A stretch of 64,000 bases of DNA from NCBI GenBank assembly GCA_023443745.1, contig JAEZTB010000064.1:62001-126000 (forward strand), given 5' to 3'. The notes under the pieces are model-generated. The model was not told where the DNA came from. It did not search any database and saw only the letters and a program-made list of their open reading frames with translations. The stretch comes from Bacillota bacterium (lineage in GTDB: Bacteria > Bacillota > Clostridia > DSM-8532). The translations under genes were made by a program, and so were the position numbers. Every line of letters starts with the position of its first letter. Positions within the stretch are counted from its first letter, which is position 1. Below, piece after piece: positions 1 to 7,612 of the stretch.

Positions 1-66
1 AAGGATAATGAACATCAGAACTTCGCAATTGTCGCCAATAAAGCTACATCCCCTCAATCCGAACAT
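1..66 (-). CDS. Small hydrophobic Gly/Cys-rich protein, partial at the window edge
   Basis: An ATG on the minus strand follows a good GGGAGG ribosome site at 7-base spacing, and 22 codons stay open to the window edge. The visible residues start MFGLRGCSF and end in a hydrophobic run, with two cysteines. Very small Gly/Cys/hydrophobic proteins of this look are common in Clostridia, but I recognise no family. The evidence is the start site and the open frame only; the C terminus is outside the window. Confidence 0.45.
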   Translation of the reverse strand, partial: MFGLRGCSFIGDNCEVLMFIIL

Positions 67-202
67 ATTAAAACCTCCCATGCCTTTTGAACTCAATATA
101 TACTATTCGAAAGGGTCTCAATGGGTTACAATACTTGTTCTATGTTTTAAACCATGCGAATAGGATTTAGTAGTTGAATGGACAATAACGGGGGAATAGG
201 TT

Positions 203-694
203 GTGGAAGATTATCATGCCAACAAGGTTTCCACAAATTACTTTATGGGTGTTTTAAAGACTGTTGCGGTATCACTCATTGTTACTTTCGTCATATTGCT
301 TGCCGCAGCGCTTCTCCTTTGCTTTACCGATTTTCCGGAAAAATACACCCTGCCGTCAGCTATTGCTGCAACCATTCTAGGCGTATTTGTAGGGAGTACC
401 ATGGCGGCAAAAAACAATCCCTTTAACAGTCTTCTTTCAAGCCTGTTAACAGCTTTTATCTATGCGCTGCTGGCCTACATAATAGGGTGTATTCTGCAAG
501 GGAAAGTCACTTTCACCATGAACACCGCATTGTTTTTTGCTATTGCGCTCATTACCGGTGCCATCGCAAATATCCTGGCTACTCGTCAGAAAAGCCCAAA
601 GAAGTATAAAGCTGGCTCATCAGGATTGATTGACCGCTTAAAGAAAAAAGGATCTCCTAAAAGCTATAGTTTTGGAAAAAGTGGCAGGCTATGA
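203..694 (+). CDS. YrzE/TIGR04086-type integral membrane protein
   Basis: A 163-residue membrane protein that starts at GTG after a GGGGGAATAGG ribosome site. About four hydrophobic segments are visible (roughly residues 18-42, 50-70, 77-98 and 106-126), followed by a basic hydrophilic tail of about 35 residues rich in Lys, Ser and Gly. Size, topology and the small-residue-rich helices match the TIGR04086/YrzE family of Firmicutes, which has no established function. It stands alone; a weak terminator-like hairpin lies about 100 bases downstream. The longer overlapping frame at 178-426 is a shadow of this gene. Confidence 0.7.
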   Translation: MEDYHANKVSTNYFMGVLKTVAVSLIVTFVILLAAALLLCFTDFPEKYTLPSAIAATILGVFVGSTMAAKNNPFNSLLSSLLTAFIYALLAYIIGCILQGKVTFTMNTALFFAIALITGAIANILATRQKSPKKYKAGSSGLIDRLKKKGSPKSYSFGKSGRL

Positions 695-697
695 GGG

Positions 698-726
698 TTG
701 TTTTTAAGCAAGTCCTATACTATAAT
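698..726 (+). promoter_or_regulatory. Candidate sigma-A promoter
   Basis: TTGTTT (698-703) and a perfect TATAAT (721-726) are separated by 17 bases. The nearest downstream element is a terminator-like hairpin at 796-829, so the predicted transcript is only about 100 bases unless polymerase reads through to the adenosyltransferase gene at 904. Confidence 0.5.
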
Positions 727-795
727 AAGGTCGTAGAGGCATGGAACTTCCAAGTTTTTGTCTGAATTTCACTGGAGTGATAGGATAAAAATATG

Positions 796-829
796 AATGG
801 CAAGAGGATGATACCCCTTGTCATTTTTG
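796..829 (+). terminator. Weak intrinsic terminator
   Basis: AATGGCAAG (796-804) pairs with CTTGTCATT (817-825) including one G-T pair, and the last T residues begin a short T run (824-828). It may end transcription of the YrzE-like gene or of the short transcript predicted from 698-726. Confidence 0.5.
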
Positions 830-903
830 TCTATTATATCTTTAGATAAATTTGGCTAAATTAATTGAATGATGCGGCTTAATAATATGGGTAAGGATAA
901 GTT

Positions 904-1422
904 ATGATTCATTTATATGTAGGGGAAGGAAAGGGTAAAACTACTGCTGCCGTCGGACAGGCCATCCGAGCACTCGGTTGGCAACAAAAGGTTTTATTTG
1001 CTCAGTTTTTAAAGAGCGGGGAAAGCGGAGAAACGTTAATTCTGGATAAACTGGAAGGCTTGGTTTTTTTCAGACCAAACATGCGTCATAAGGGCTTTAT
1101 ATGGCATATGACTGACCAGGAGCTCCAGGAGACAAAGGCGGATCTTCTGAAAGGATTTCAGCAAATCACCCAGAAAATCACAGATGGAGACTTTTCCATG
1201 GTTATATTGGATGAGGTGTTGGATATCATCGAATGTGGTTTTTTAACGGAAGCATCCCTTTTTGATTTAATTTCGTGTTCTCCGAGCACTATAGAATTTA
1301 TCTTGACAGGGCGTAAGGCATCGGTCAGAATGAAGGAAAATGCACATTATATCACTTGTATGACCAAAGAAAAACATCCCTTTGACCAAGGTGTTAAGGC
1401 CAGAAAAGGGATAGAATATTAA
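904..1422 (+). CDS. cobO: Cob(I)yrinic acid a,c-diamide adenosyltransferase (CobA/BtuR family)
   Basis: A 172-residue protein that transfers the adenosyl group of ATP to the cobalt of a corrinoid in coenzyme B12 synthesis or salvage; cytoplasmic. The N terminus MIHLYVGEGKGKTTAAVG contains the variant P-loop GEGKGKTT (residues 7-14) typical of CobA/BtuR enzymes. Further family features are the AIRALGW segment, the VLFAQFLKSG segment and the Walker B-like VILDEVLDII. The length is normal for the family. No other cobalamin gene and no cobalamin riboswitch is visible nearby, so it may work in salvage. The AAGGAT ribosome site fits the ATG. A polysaccharide deacetylase gene follows 26 bases downstream. 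Confidence 0.88.
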   Translation: MIHLYVGEGKGKTTAAVGQAIRALGWQQKVLFAQFLKSGESGETLILDKLEGLVFFRPNMRHKGFIWHMTDQELQETKADLLKGFQQITQKITDGDFSMVILDEVLDIIECGFLTEASLFDLISCSPSTIEFILTGRKASVRMKENAHYITCMTKEKHPFDQGVKARKGIEY

Positions 1423-1448
1423 TACGCAAGAGAAGAAAGGCGAAAATC

Positions 1449-2645
1449 ATGAAAAGAAGAAGAAGACTAAATGCACCACGGTTTGTACTCATCCTAGGTA
1501 TTTTTATCGCACTGGTGGCGATAGTGGTCATATTGGCCATAAATAGTGATAAAAGACAGGCTCAGAATAACCCTGGTCCTACTCAGACTATAACACCCAC
1601 AGACAAAGGCACAGCCACACCGGTTGCAACACCGACTCCGGTTGAAACCTCAACTCCGACGCCTGTAGCATCGCCTGAGCCCACCAAAGCTCCGGACAAT
1701 AACCTTGTTATCCGGACAGACTATGAGAATTTCAAGCCCAATGAAGTGGGAGAGATACCTGTTATTATGTTTCATAACTTTATTGAGGCTTACAAGCCTG
1801 ATACGGAAAAGGATTACACTACAACCTTCGGAGAATTTGAGACTTTATTGCAGACCCTCTATGATCAGGGCTTCAGGCTTATTAGTATGCAGGACTTCAT
1901 AGATTGTAACGTCTCAGTACCGGCCGGAACCATTCCCATGGTTTTTACTTTTGATGACGGTACACCGGGTCAGTTCAATCTGATAGAAGAAAACGGCAAG
2001 CTTAAAGTCAATCCCAGGTCAGCAGTGGGTATTATGATGGCTTTCAATGAAAAACATCCGGATTTTGGTCTCAAAGGCATGTTCTATGTCAACATGGATA
2101 AAGAAAATAAAACCTTCGAAGGAGCAGGTACACTCAAGGAGCGATTTGAGCTGCTTGAGAGCATTGGCCTTGAGCTGGGCACCCATACATGGGGCCATGT
2201 AAACTACACGAAAAAGAAAACTGCTGAAGAGGTTCAGGAGAGTCTTGGTAAAAATCAAAAAAGAGCTGAGGAAATACTTCCCGGTCTTAAATTTGATTCT
2301 TTAGCGCTGCCCTTTGGAAGCAGACCCGAAAATAAGAGTCTGCGGCCTTACTTGAAGGATGGAAGCTATAACGGTGTCGACTATCATCATGAAACTATTA
2401 TGGCAGTCGGAGCCGAACCTTCGGTACCCTCAATCAGTAAGAAGTATGACAGTCTTTATGTAAGGAGAGTTCGGGCACAGGGAAGAGTGACCGTGGATGC
2501 CGATCTTACATGGTGGCTTCCCAAAATGACATCTGAGCGGATGTTTGTAAGCGATGGTGATCCAAAAACCATAGTCATCCCCGCAAACAAAACTGACAGG
2601 GTTGATGAGACGAAGCTTTCCGATAAAAAACTTATCACATACTAA
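1449..2645 (+). CDS. Membrane-anchored polysaccharide deacetylase
   Basis: A 398-residue protein with a basic N terminus, one hydrophobic segment (about residues 12-32) and a low-complexity Thr/Pro linker (about 45-85, repeated TPTP units) that holds a NodB-type domain outside the cell. In the domain, TFDDGT supplies the metal-binding Asp pair of motif 1 and GTHTWGH the His-x3-His of motif 2; LALPFG is motif 3-like. Such enzymes remove acetyl groups from peptidoglycan or other surface glycans. The domain is larger than in the spore enzyme PdaA, with an insert around residues 190-240. The substrate cannot be told from sequence. Confidence 0.85.
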   Translation: MKRRRRLNAPRFVLILGIFIALVAIVVILAINSDKRQAQNNPGPTQTITPTDKGTATPVATPTPVETSTPTPVASPEPTKAPDNNLVIRTDYENFKPNEVGEIPVIMFHNFIEAYKPDTEKDYTTTFGEFETLLQTLYDQGFRLISMQDFIDCNVSVPAGTIPMVFTFDDGTPGQFNLIEENGKLKVNPRSAVGIMMAFNEKHPDFGLKGMFYVNMDKENKTFEGAGTLKERFELLESIGLELGTHTWGHVNYTKKKTAEEVQESLGKNQKRAEEILPGLKFDSLALPFGSRPENKSLRPYLKDGSYNGVDYHHETIMAVGAEPSVPSISKKYDSLYVRRVRAQGRVTVDADLTWWLPKMTSERMFVSDGDPKTIVIPANKTDRVDETKLSDKKLITY

Positions 2646-2713
2646 AGCCTTATAGGGATGATCGAAACTTAAAATCCCATTGCTCCTTAGATAAACATTT
2701 TCCATGGGAAACC

Positions 2714-2742
2714 TTGAATTATGTTACGAAATGATGTAAAAT
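2714..2742 (+). promoter_or_regulatory. Candidate sigma-A promoter
   Basis: TTGAAT (2714-2719), 17 bases, TAAAAT (2737-2742). It is placed to drive the 104-residue gene at 2873, but a strong terminator lies between them at 2792-2830, which suggests a leader of about 80 bases. Confidence 0.55.
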
Positions 2743-2791
2743 AGTTATAGTAGTTTCCAATACCGTTTAATATGTCATACCGTTATTATCC

Positions 2792-2830
2792 CAATCCGGT
2801 AATTTGCGTTACCGGATTGAGGTTTTTTTT
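2792..2830 (+). terminator. Strong intrinsic terminator or attenuator
   Basis: A perfect 11-bp stem, CAATCCGGTAA (2792-2802) with TTACCGGATTG (2809-2819), a six-base loop and then eight T residues (2823-2830). It could end the deacetylase transcript or act as an attenuator in the leader of the next gene. Confidence 0.8.
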
Positions 2831-2872
2831 CATTATTATATTATTTTATTTTTTAAAAAGGAGGAATTTTAG

Positions 2873-3187
2873 ATGTCAGTATCAAAGGATATGGAAAAGC
2901 GTGTAGATGACCTGGATGTAAAGAGGAAGGCTGTCAAGCTTGTCATTGCCCACCTTAAGAAAAAAGTTTCTAAGGAATATCTGGGCATTGAGTATCTTGT
3001 TGATTGGTTGGACGAGATGGATGAACTCCTTAAGAGGGAAGATTTTGATATCAAGGAGTACTACGCCATGAGAAAACAATTGAATAGCGTCGTCGAGAGC
3101 ACTTTGGATGAAGAAATGCGAGGGAAGATAAGAAATTCCTGGCAAAGCTTCGGTAAAGCGTTGGATAAAAAAGTAGAACCCTATTAA
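2873..3187 (+). CDS. Uncharacterised small helical protein
   Basis: A 104-residue, highly charged protein that I do not recognise. It has no signal peptide, membrane segment or cysteine. The pattern of Lys/Glu/Asp with regularly spaced Leu/Ile/Val suggests an all-helical fold; the first half resembles a short coiled coil. The ATG follows an ideal AAAGGAGG ribosome site, and a hairpin terminator overlaps the stop codon, so it is probably a single-gene unit with its own promoter at 2714-2742. The overlapping minus-strand frames are shadows. Confidence 0.65.
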   Translation: MSVSKDMEKRVDDLDVKRKAVKLVIAHLKKKVSKEYLGIEYLVDWLDEMDELLKREDFDIKEYYAMRKQLNSVVESTLDEEMRGKIRNSWQSFGKALDKKVEPY

Positions 3188-3220
3188 GCCTCGATGAGTT
3201 AACAATCGAGGCTTTAATTA
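3187..3220 (+). terminator. Intrinsic terminator overlapping a stop codon
   Basis: AGCCTCGAT (3187-3195) pairs with ATCGAGGCT (3205-3213) around a nine-base loop, followed by TTTAATTA. The first stem base is the last base of the stop codon of the 104-residue gene. Confidence 0.7.
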
Positions 3221-3221
3221 T

Positions 3222-3376
3222 GCGTTTGCATCTGTTGTGGCAAGCAATGCTTGCCGCAAACGCTTATTACGAAGTAACAAGGTTCCCGGGACCCGTTCGA
3301 AATCTTTGATTTCGTAAACGGGTGGGGTTCTTATTTTGTGGGTCGATGCTTGTAGTGCGTTCCAAACGGAACGCAC
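3222..3376. repeat. Cluster of three stem-loops in non-coding DNA
   Basis: This stretch between the 104-residue gene and argH has no credible ORF but has three strong inverted repeats. GCGTTTGC/GCAAACGC (3222-3263) encloses GGCAAGC/GCTTGCC. ACCCGTT/AACGGGT (3291-3323) encloses CGAAATC/GATTTCG. GTGCGTTCC/GGAACGCAC (3355-3376) has a four-base loop. They may be remnants of small palindromic elements. I cannot match them to a known family. Confidence 0.55.
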
Positions 3377-3396
3377 CCCTATTGTCACTAACTAAC

Positions 3397-3431
3397 AAGA
3401 ACCTGAAATGCTGTTGGCATTTCAGGTTCTT
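3397..3431 (-). terminator. Long hairpin at the end of argGH
   Basis: A perfect 15-bp stem, AAGAACCTGAAATGC (3397-3411) with its complement at 3417-3431, and a five-base loop, 20 bases beyond the argH stop codon. The T tract on the minus side is interrupted (TTGTTAGTTAG), so termination may be partial; it could work from both sides. Confidence 0.6.
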
Positions 3432-3451
3432 ATACCTTTACTACGCATCAT

Positions 3452-4828
3452 TTAAATGGTCTGAAGAAACCTTTTTCCCGATACGACAGAGGCTTTGACG
3501 CTCTCTTGTGACGGTCCGCCGGGAATCTTTCTTTCATTGACACAGGTTTTAAGGTTGATAGCTTCATAAACATCTTCATCTATTTTGTCTGAAAAAGTTT
3601 GATGCTCTTCCAGACTCATCTCGTCAATGCTTTTACCCTTTTCAATGCAATATACGACCATGCGCCCAATGATTTCATGAGAATCTCTGAAGGGAATGCC
3701 TTTTTTAACCAGGTAATCAGCCATGTCGGTAGCATTTGTAAAACCGCCGCGTGCTGCATTGTACAGGTTGGACTTTTTAATTTTCATTGTTTCCAGCATT
3801 CGGGAGAATATGGGCAGGCAGAGCTTTACTGTATCAACGGCATTAAAAATAGCTTCCTTATCCTCCTGCATATCCTTGTTATAGGCCAAAGGCAGGCCTT
3901 TCATTATGGTGAGTAGAGCCATAAGACTTCCAAATACCCGGCCGCTCTTCCCACGCACCAATTCAGCCACATCGGGATTCTTTTTTTGGGGCATGATGGA
4001 GGATCCTGTGCTATAGGCGTCATCCAGCTCCACAAAAGAAAATTCATGGGAGCACCAGAGAATGATTTCTTCACTGAAGCGTGAAAGATGCATCATAATC
4101 AAAGAGATACAGGAGGCCAATTCAATAATAAAGTCACGATCACTGACCCCATCCAGGCTGTTCTCGGTAATGCTGTCAAATCCTAATTCATCGGCCACCA
4201 TTTGACGGTTCAGGGGATAGGTAGTTCCTGCAAGAGCCCCTGAACCCAGAGGCATGATATTCAGACGCTTAACGCAATCGTCAAGTCGTTCCACATCCCG
4301 GCGAAACATTTGGAAATAAGCCATAAGATGATGGGCAAGGGTAATAGGCTGTGCTCTCTGCAGATGGGTGTACCCCGGCATGATGGTGTCATAGTGGTCT
4401 TCTGCAAGCCCGATCAAGACCCCAAGGAGACCTTTTAGCAAGCCTTTAATGTTTTTAACCTCATCCCGCAGATAAAGCCTTATGTCCAATGCCACCTGAT
4501 CATTTCGGCTTCTGCCGGTATGCAGACGTTTTCCCACATCACCAATACGCGCAATGAGGAGGGATTCAATATTCATATGTATGTCTTCGGCTGAAACCTC
4601 GAATTCCACCAAACCATTCTCAATATCGTCAAGAATTTCAAAGAGCGTTTTACGAATAAGCGCTGCATCTTCCATTGGAATAATTCCACAATGGCCCAGC
4701 ATGCGCACATGCGCCGCGCTTCCATGAATATCCTGCCTGTACATCCTGCTGTCAAAATGAATGGAGGTATTAAAGTCATCCATTAACTGATCGGTATTTT
4801 TCGAAAATCTTCCACCCCAAAGCTTCAT
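3452..4828 (-). CDS. argH: Argininosuccinate lyase
   Basis: A 458-residue cytoplasmic enzyme that splits argininosuccinate into arginine and fumarate, the last step of arginine synthesis. The N terminus MKLWGGRF, the segment GRSRNDQVALD and the fumarase/aspartase superfamily signature GSSIMPQKKNPD with the catalytic Ser are all present; the length is standard. It lies 23 bases downstream of argG and is read in the same direction, so the two form an operon under the promoter at 6121-6149. The ATG has a GGAG ribosome site. The plus-strand frames inside it are shadows. Confidence 0.97.
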   Translation of the reverse strand: MKLWGGRFSKNTDQLMDDFNTSIHFDSRMYRQDIHGSAAHVRMLGHCGIIPMEDAALIRKTLFEILDDIENGLVEFEVSAEDIHMNIESLLIARIGDVGKRLHTGRSRNDQVALDIRLYLRDEVKNIKGLLKGLLGVLIGLAEDHYDTIMPGYTHLQRAQPITLAHHLMAYFQMFRRDVERLDDCVKRLNIMPLGSGALAGTTYPLNRQMVADELGFDSITENSLDGVSDRDFIIELASCISLIMMHLSRFSEEIILWCSHEFSFVELDDAYSTGSSIMPQKKNPDVAELVRGKSGRVFGSLMALLTIMKGLPLAYNKDMQEDKEAIFNAVDTVKLCLPIFSRMLETMKIKKSNLYNAARGGFTNATDMADYLVKKGIPFRDSHEIIGRMVVYCIEKGKSIDEMSLEEHQTFSDKIDEDVYEAINLKTCVNERKIPGGPSQESVKASVVSGKRFLQTI

Positions 4829-4851
4829 ATCAAATCTCCATTAGTTCAATC

Positions 4852-6069
4852 TTAGTCTTTAATATTGTTTAGCTTTTTCATGTTGGCTTGTACCTTCAGC
4901 GGTAAGCCAAAGAGATTGATGAAACCTTCAGCATCCTTCTGATTGTAAACAGCATCCACACCAAATGTACAAAGCTCCTCACTGAACAGGGAATAGGGGG
5001 ATTCAACACCTGCAGGGGTGATGTTGCCTTTGTAAAGCTTGAGCTTAACCTTGCCGGTGACATTCTTTTGCGTGGAATCTACAAAAGCGGAAAGGGCTTC
5101 ACGCAAAGGAGTAAACCACTGGCCGAAATAAACAAGCTCAGCAAAGCGTTGGGAAACCAAAGACTTGTAATGTGCCGTATCCCTGTCCAGAGTAATGTTT
5201 TCAAGCTCCTGATGAGCAGCATAAAGAATGGTGCCGCCGGGAGTTTCATAAACACCTCGGGATTTCATGCCAACCAACCGGTTCTCAACGATATCAATAA
5301 TACCGATGCCGTTTTCTCCACCAACCTTGTTAAGGAATTTCATAAGCTCTACGGGAGGCAGCTTTTCGCCATTGATCTTAACAGGAATGCCCTTTTCAAA
5401 TTCAATCTCTACATATGTAGGATGGTCCGGAGCCTTTTCCGGCGTGACCGACAGCTGAAGGAGTCTGTTATAAATCGGCTCATTAGCCGGGTTCTCAAGC
5501 TCGGAGCCCTCATGACTCAAATGCCATATATTCTTGTCACGACTATAATTATCCTTCTTGCTAACAGGGATGGGGATATTTCTTTCAGTGGCATAATCTA
5601 TGGCATCCTCTCTGGAGCGAATATCCCAGATTCTCCATGGAGCAATGATTTTCAGGTGGGGAGCAAGGGCCTTGACGGTGAGCTCAAAGCGTACCTGGTC
5701 ATTTCCCTTACCGGTAGCACCATGGGCGATGGCTGTGGCACCTTCTTTTTCCGCAATTTCCACCAAGCGCTTTGCGATAATGGGCCTTGCAAAGGATGTT
5801 CCCAGCAGGTATTTGCCTTCATAAACTGCTCCTGCCTTGAGGGTAGGATAGATATAATCGGTTATAAAGGCTTCGGTAAGATCCTCAATATAGATCTTGC
5901 TGGCACCGGTTTTAATAGCTTTTTCATTAAGGGGTTCCAATTCTTCGCCCTGACCCACGTCGGCTGCCATGGCGATAACCTCTGCGTCATAGTTTTCTTT
6001 CAGCCACGGAATAATGATTGACGTATCAAGACCACCCGAATAGGCGAGTACGATTTTTTCCTTGCTCAT
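4852..6069 (-). CDS. argG: Argininosuccinate synthase
   Basis: A 405-residue enzyme that joins citrulline and aspartate with ATP to make argininosuccinate. The N-type ATP pyrophosphatase P-loop AYSGGLDTS is at residues 9-17. Further family blocks include GATGKGNDQVRFE and the segment around LENPANEPI. The length is standard. It is the first gene of an argG-argH operon; the GGAGAG ribosome site and the ATG agree. The upstream region has a consensus promoter overlapped by a candidate arginine-repressor box, so control by ArgR is likely. A 317-codon plus-strand frame antisense to it is a codon-bias shadow. Confidence 0.97.
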   Translation of the reverse strand: MSKEKIVLAYSGGLDTSIIIPWLKENYDAEVIAMAADVGQGEELEPLNEKAIKTGASKIYIEDLTEAFITDYIYPTLKAGAVYEGKYLLGTSFARPIIAKRLVEIAEKEGATAIAHGATGKGNDQVRFELTVKALAPHLKIIAPWRIWDIRSREDAIDYATERNIPIPVSKKDNYSRDKNIWHLSHEGSELENPANEPIYNRLLQLSVTPEKAPDHPTYVEIEFEKGIPVKINGEKLPPVELMKFLNKVGGENGIGIIDIVENRLVGMKSRGVYETPGGTILYAAHQELENITLDRDTAHYKSLVSQRFAELVYFGQWFTPLREALSAFVDSTQKNVTGKVKLKLYKGNITPAGVESPYSLFSEELCTFGVDAVYNQKDAEGFINLFGLPLKVQANMKKLNNIKD

Positions 6070-6120
6070 TTCAAAATCTCTCCATTCTGTGTTAAGATAA
6101 AGATATCAATTGTTTTAATA

Positions 6121-6149
6121 ATTATACGTCAGAATGTATATTTATGCAA
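6121..6149 (-). promoter_or_regulatory. argGH promoter
   Basis: On the minus strand, TTGCAT (6144-6149) and a perfect TATAAT (6121-6126) are 17 bases apart, about 50 bases before the argG start codon. Confidence 0.75.
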
Positions 6150-6150
6150 T
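6133..6150 (-). promoter_or_regulatory. Candidate ARG box (ArgR operator)
   Basis: The minus-strand sequence ATTGCATAAATATACATT matches 12 of the 14 fixed positions of the TNTGNATWWWWATNCANA pattern. It covers the -35 element and most of the promoter spacer, so repressor binding there would block argGH transcription. Confidence 0.55.
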
Positions 6151-6216
6151 ACTTTGTATACGATTAAGAAAACTGATTTTCATTACCAAAAACTACGAAA
6201 GAAAACGGGGAAGAAC

Positions 6217-6714
6217 ATGATCATAATAGGTATTGACCCGGGTTTTGCCATTACAGGCTATGGCATGCTTGAATATTCTGGAAATAAGTTCCGCCTCATG
6301 GATGTGGGCGTTATAACCACCGAAGCTGGCCTTGAATTATCGGACAGGCTGCTGGTCCTAAATGACGGTCTTGATGCTCTTATTGCCAGATACAGGCCTG
6401 ACGCCATGGCCGTCGAGGAATTATTCTTTAACACCAATGTTAAGACAGCTATAAAAGTAGGGCATGGTCGTGGCGTGGCTTTGCTTTCTGCAGCCAAAGC
6501 AGGGGTGAAGGTCTACGAATATACACCCTTGCAGGTCAAACAGTCTGTGGTAGGCTATGGCCGCGCTAAAAAAGAACAAGTCCAGCAGATGGTCAAGATA
6601 CTTTTAAACCTTGAGAAAATCCCAAAGCCTGACGATGCGGCCGATGCCCTTGCCATAGCCATCTGCCACGCGCATAGCAGCGGTTCCATGAATCGTCTCA
6701 ATATGCTGCGATAG
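6217..6714 (+). CDS. ruvC: Crossover junction endodeoxyribonuclease RuvC
   Basis: A 165-residue Holliday-junction resolvase that cuts recombination intermediates after RuvAB branch migration. The acidic active site is visible: D7 in GIDPG, E67 in AVEELFF, and D139/D140 with D143 in KPDDAADALA. The start at 6217 gives the family N terminus MIIIGIDPG and follows a CGGGGAAG ribosome site; the upstream ATG at 6154 would add 21 atypical residues. ruvA and ruvB, often neighbours, are not in the window; a Nudix gene follows 25 bases later. Confidence 0.95.
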   Translation: MIIIGIDPGFAITGYGMLEYSGNKFRLMDVGVITTEAGLELSDRLLVLNDGLDALIARYRPDAMAVEELFFNTNVKTAIKVGHGRGVALLSAAKAGVKVYEYTPLQVKQSVVGYGRAKKEQVQQMVKILLNLEKIPKPDDAADALAIAICHAHSSGSMNRLNMLR

Positions 6715-6739
6715 AAGGGGGAGAACTGGGAGGAAGCAA

Positions 6740-7192
6740 ATGATAACAGTATCATTTCATGATAAAGCTGAAGTCACAAATGAACTTCTGAAATTTGCAG
6801 TTATTGCTGCTAAATATAACGGCAAGTGGATATTCTGCCGGCACAAAGAGCGAGACACATGGGAAATTCCTGGTGGTCACCGCGAGCTGGCCGAGGATAT
6901 AGCAGATACGGCAAAACGTGAGCTGCATGAGGAAACAGGAGCGATTCAATTTAAACTAACACCTGTTTCTATTTATGGCGTTACAAATGACGATCAGACT
7001 ACATACGGGATGCTGTACTTTGCTGAGGTGCAGATTCTCAAGGAACTGCCATCTGAAATGGAGATAGGAGAAATAACCTTCTCTGATGTTTTGCCGGACA
7101 AGCTGACCTATCCGGCCATACAGCCGTATCTGTTTGAAAAAGTAAAAAAATCGGTATACAAACGGAGCATTGAAGAATTAGAAACACAATAA
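6740..7192 (+). CDS. Nudix hydrolase
   Basis: A 150-residue cytoplasmic hydrolase of nucleoside diphosphates linked to another group. The complete Nudix box spans residues 45-67: GGHRELAED, then REL, then HEETG, with the catalytic glutamates present. The IPGG entry and the N-terminal strand resemble the YtkD-like 8-oxo-dGTP diphosphatase branch, but substrate cannot be assigned from sequence. The GGGAGGAAG ribosome site supports the ATG. It probably shares a transcript with ruvC, which would fit a DNA-repair or nucleotide-sanitising role. Confidence 0.88.
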   Translation: MITVSFHDKAEVTNELLKFAVIAAKYNGKWIFCRHKERDTWEIPGGHRELAEDIADTAKRELHEETGAIQFKLTPVSIYGVTNDDQTTYGMLYFAEVQILKELPSEMEIGEITFSDVLPDKLTYPAIQPYLFEKVKKSVYKRSIEELETQ

Positions 7193-7219
7193 AAAATGCC
7201 GGTCCTCTGGAAACCGGCA
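7191..7219 (-). terminator. Terminator of the tRNA-Gln gene
   Basis: TGCCGGT (7197-7203) pairs with ACCGGCA (7213-7219). Read on the minus strand, it is followed by TTTTTT (7191-7196). It lies just past the CCA end of the tRNA gene and touches the stop codon of the convergent Nudix gene. Confidence 0.8.
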
Positions 7220-7227
7220 ATGGGATT

Positions 7228-7301
7228 TGGCTGCGGATTAAGGATTTGAACCCTAACAAACTGAGCCAGAGTCAGTCGTGCTACCGTTACACCAATCCGC
7301 A
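7228..7301 (-). tRNA. tRNA-Gln (anticodon CUG), CCA encoded
   Basis: The minus strand folds as a full cloverleaf. The acceptor stem TGCGGAT pairs with ATCCGCA, and a G discriminator and encoded CCA follow. The anticodon stem ACTGA/TCAGT closes the seven-base loop CTCTGGC, giving anticodon CTG, which reads CAG. The T arm has the GTTCAAATC loop. The D arm has the short TGGTGTAACGGTAGCA form typical of tRNA-Gln. It has its own promoter and terminator. Confidence 0.95.
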
Positions 7302-7313
7302 ACGACGAAGATT

Positions 7314-7342
7314 ATTATAATATGATTGGAAGACGATTTCAA
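7314..7342 (-). promoter_or_regulatory. tRNA-Gln promoter
   Basis: On the minus strand, TTGAAA (7337-7342), 17 bases and a perfect TATAAT (7314-7319), 12 bases before the mature 5' end of the tRNA. Confidence 0.85.
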
Positions 7343-7612
7343 GTACTTTTTTAATTTTTTTATTTTTAACAACTTTTTTATTTTTATACTATCGATTAGC
7401 AAAGCGAAGAATACACGACCGTTATATTGTCTGAACGCCGTTAAGCAGTATCCCTCAAGCAGTATATGGCGAGTCCAGAGCATGGCAAACCGATGAAATT
7501 TATTTGTGCTTTTGCTTGAATATTTTAAATATAAGAAATAATCGTTCCGGCGGCATGATGCCCTCGTTGTCTATGTCTGCAAGGAAACCCGTAATGATTG
7601 GGAGGTACTATC
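7343..7612. other. AT-rich intergenic region before the sensor kinase
   Basis: About 270 bases without a credible gene. The first 60 bases are nearly pure A/T with T-rich runs; the rest becomes richer in GC toward the kinase gene. Weak TTGAAT-like sites near 7516 could belong to a kinase promoter, but no matching -10 box is convincing. It is the left edge of the GC-richer central region. Confidence 0.4.

Noticed and set aside
695..903. Cobalamin riboswitch before the corrinoid adenosyltransferase gene
   Set aside because: The interval is too short and lacks the B12-box pattern; only a promoter and a weak hairpin are visible.
5068..6021. 317-codon plus-strand frame across argG
   Set aside because: Lies wholly antisense to a certain argG, with no domain or ribosome site; a product of codon bias.
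7204..7313. Attachment site duplicate of the tRNA-Gln 3' end
   Set aside because: No second copy of the tRNA end was seen at the right border of the central region or elsewhere in the window, and no integrase gene is present.
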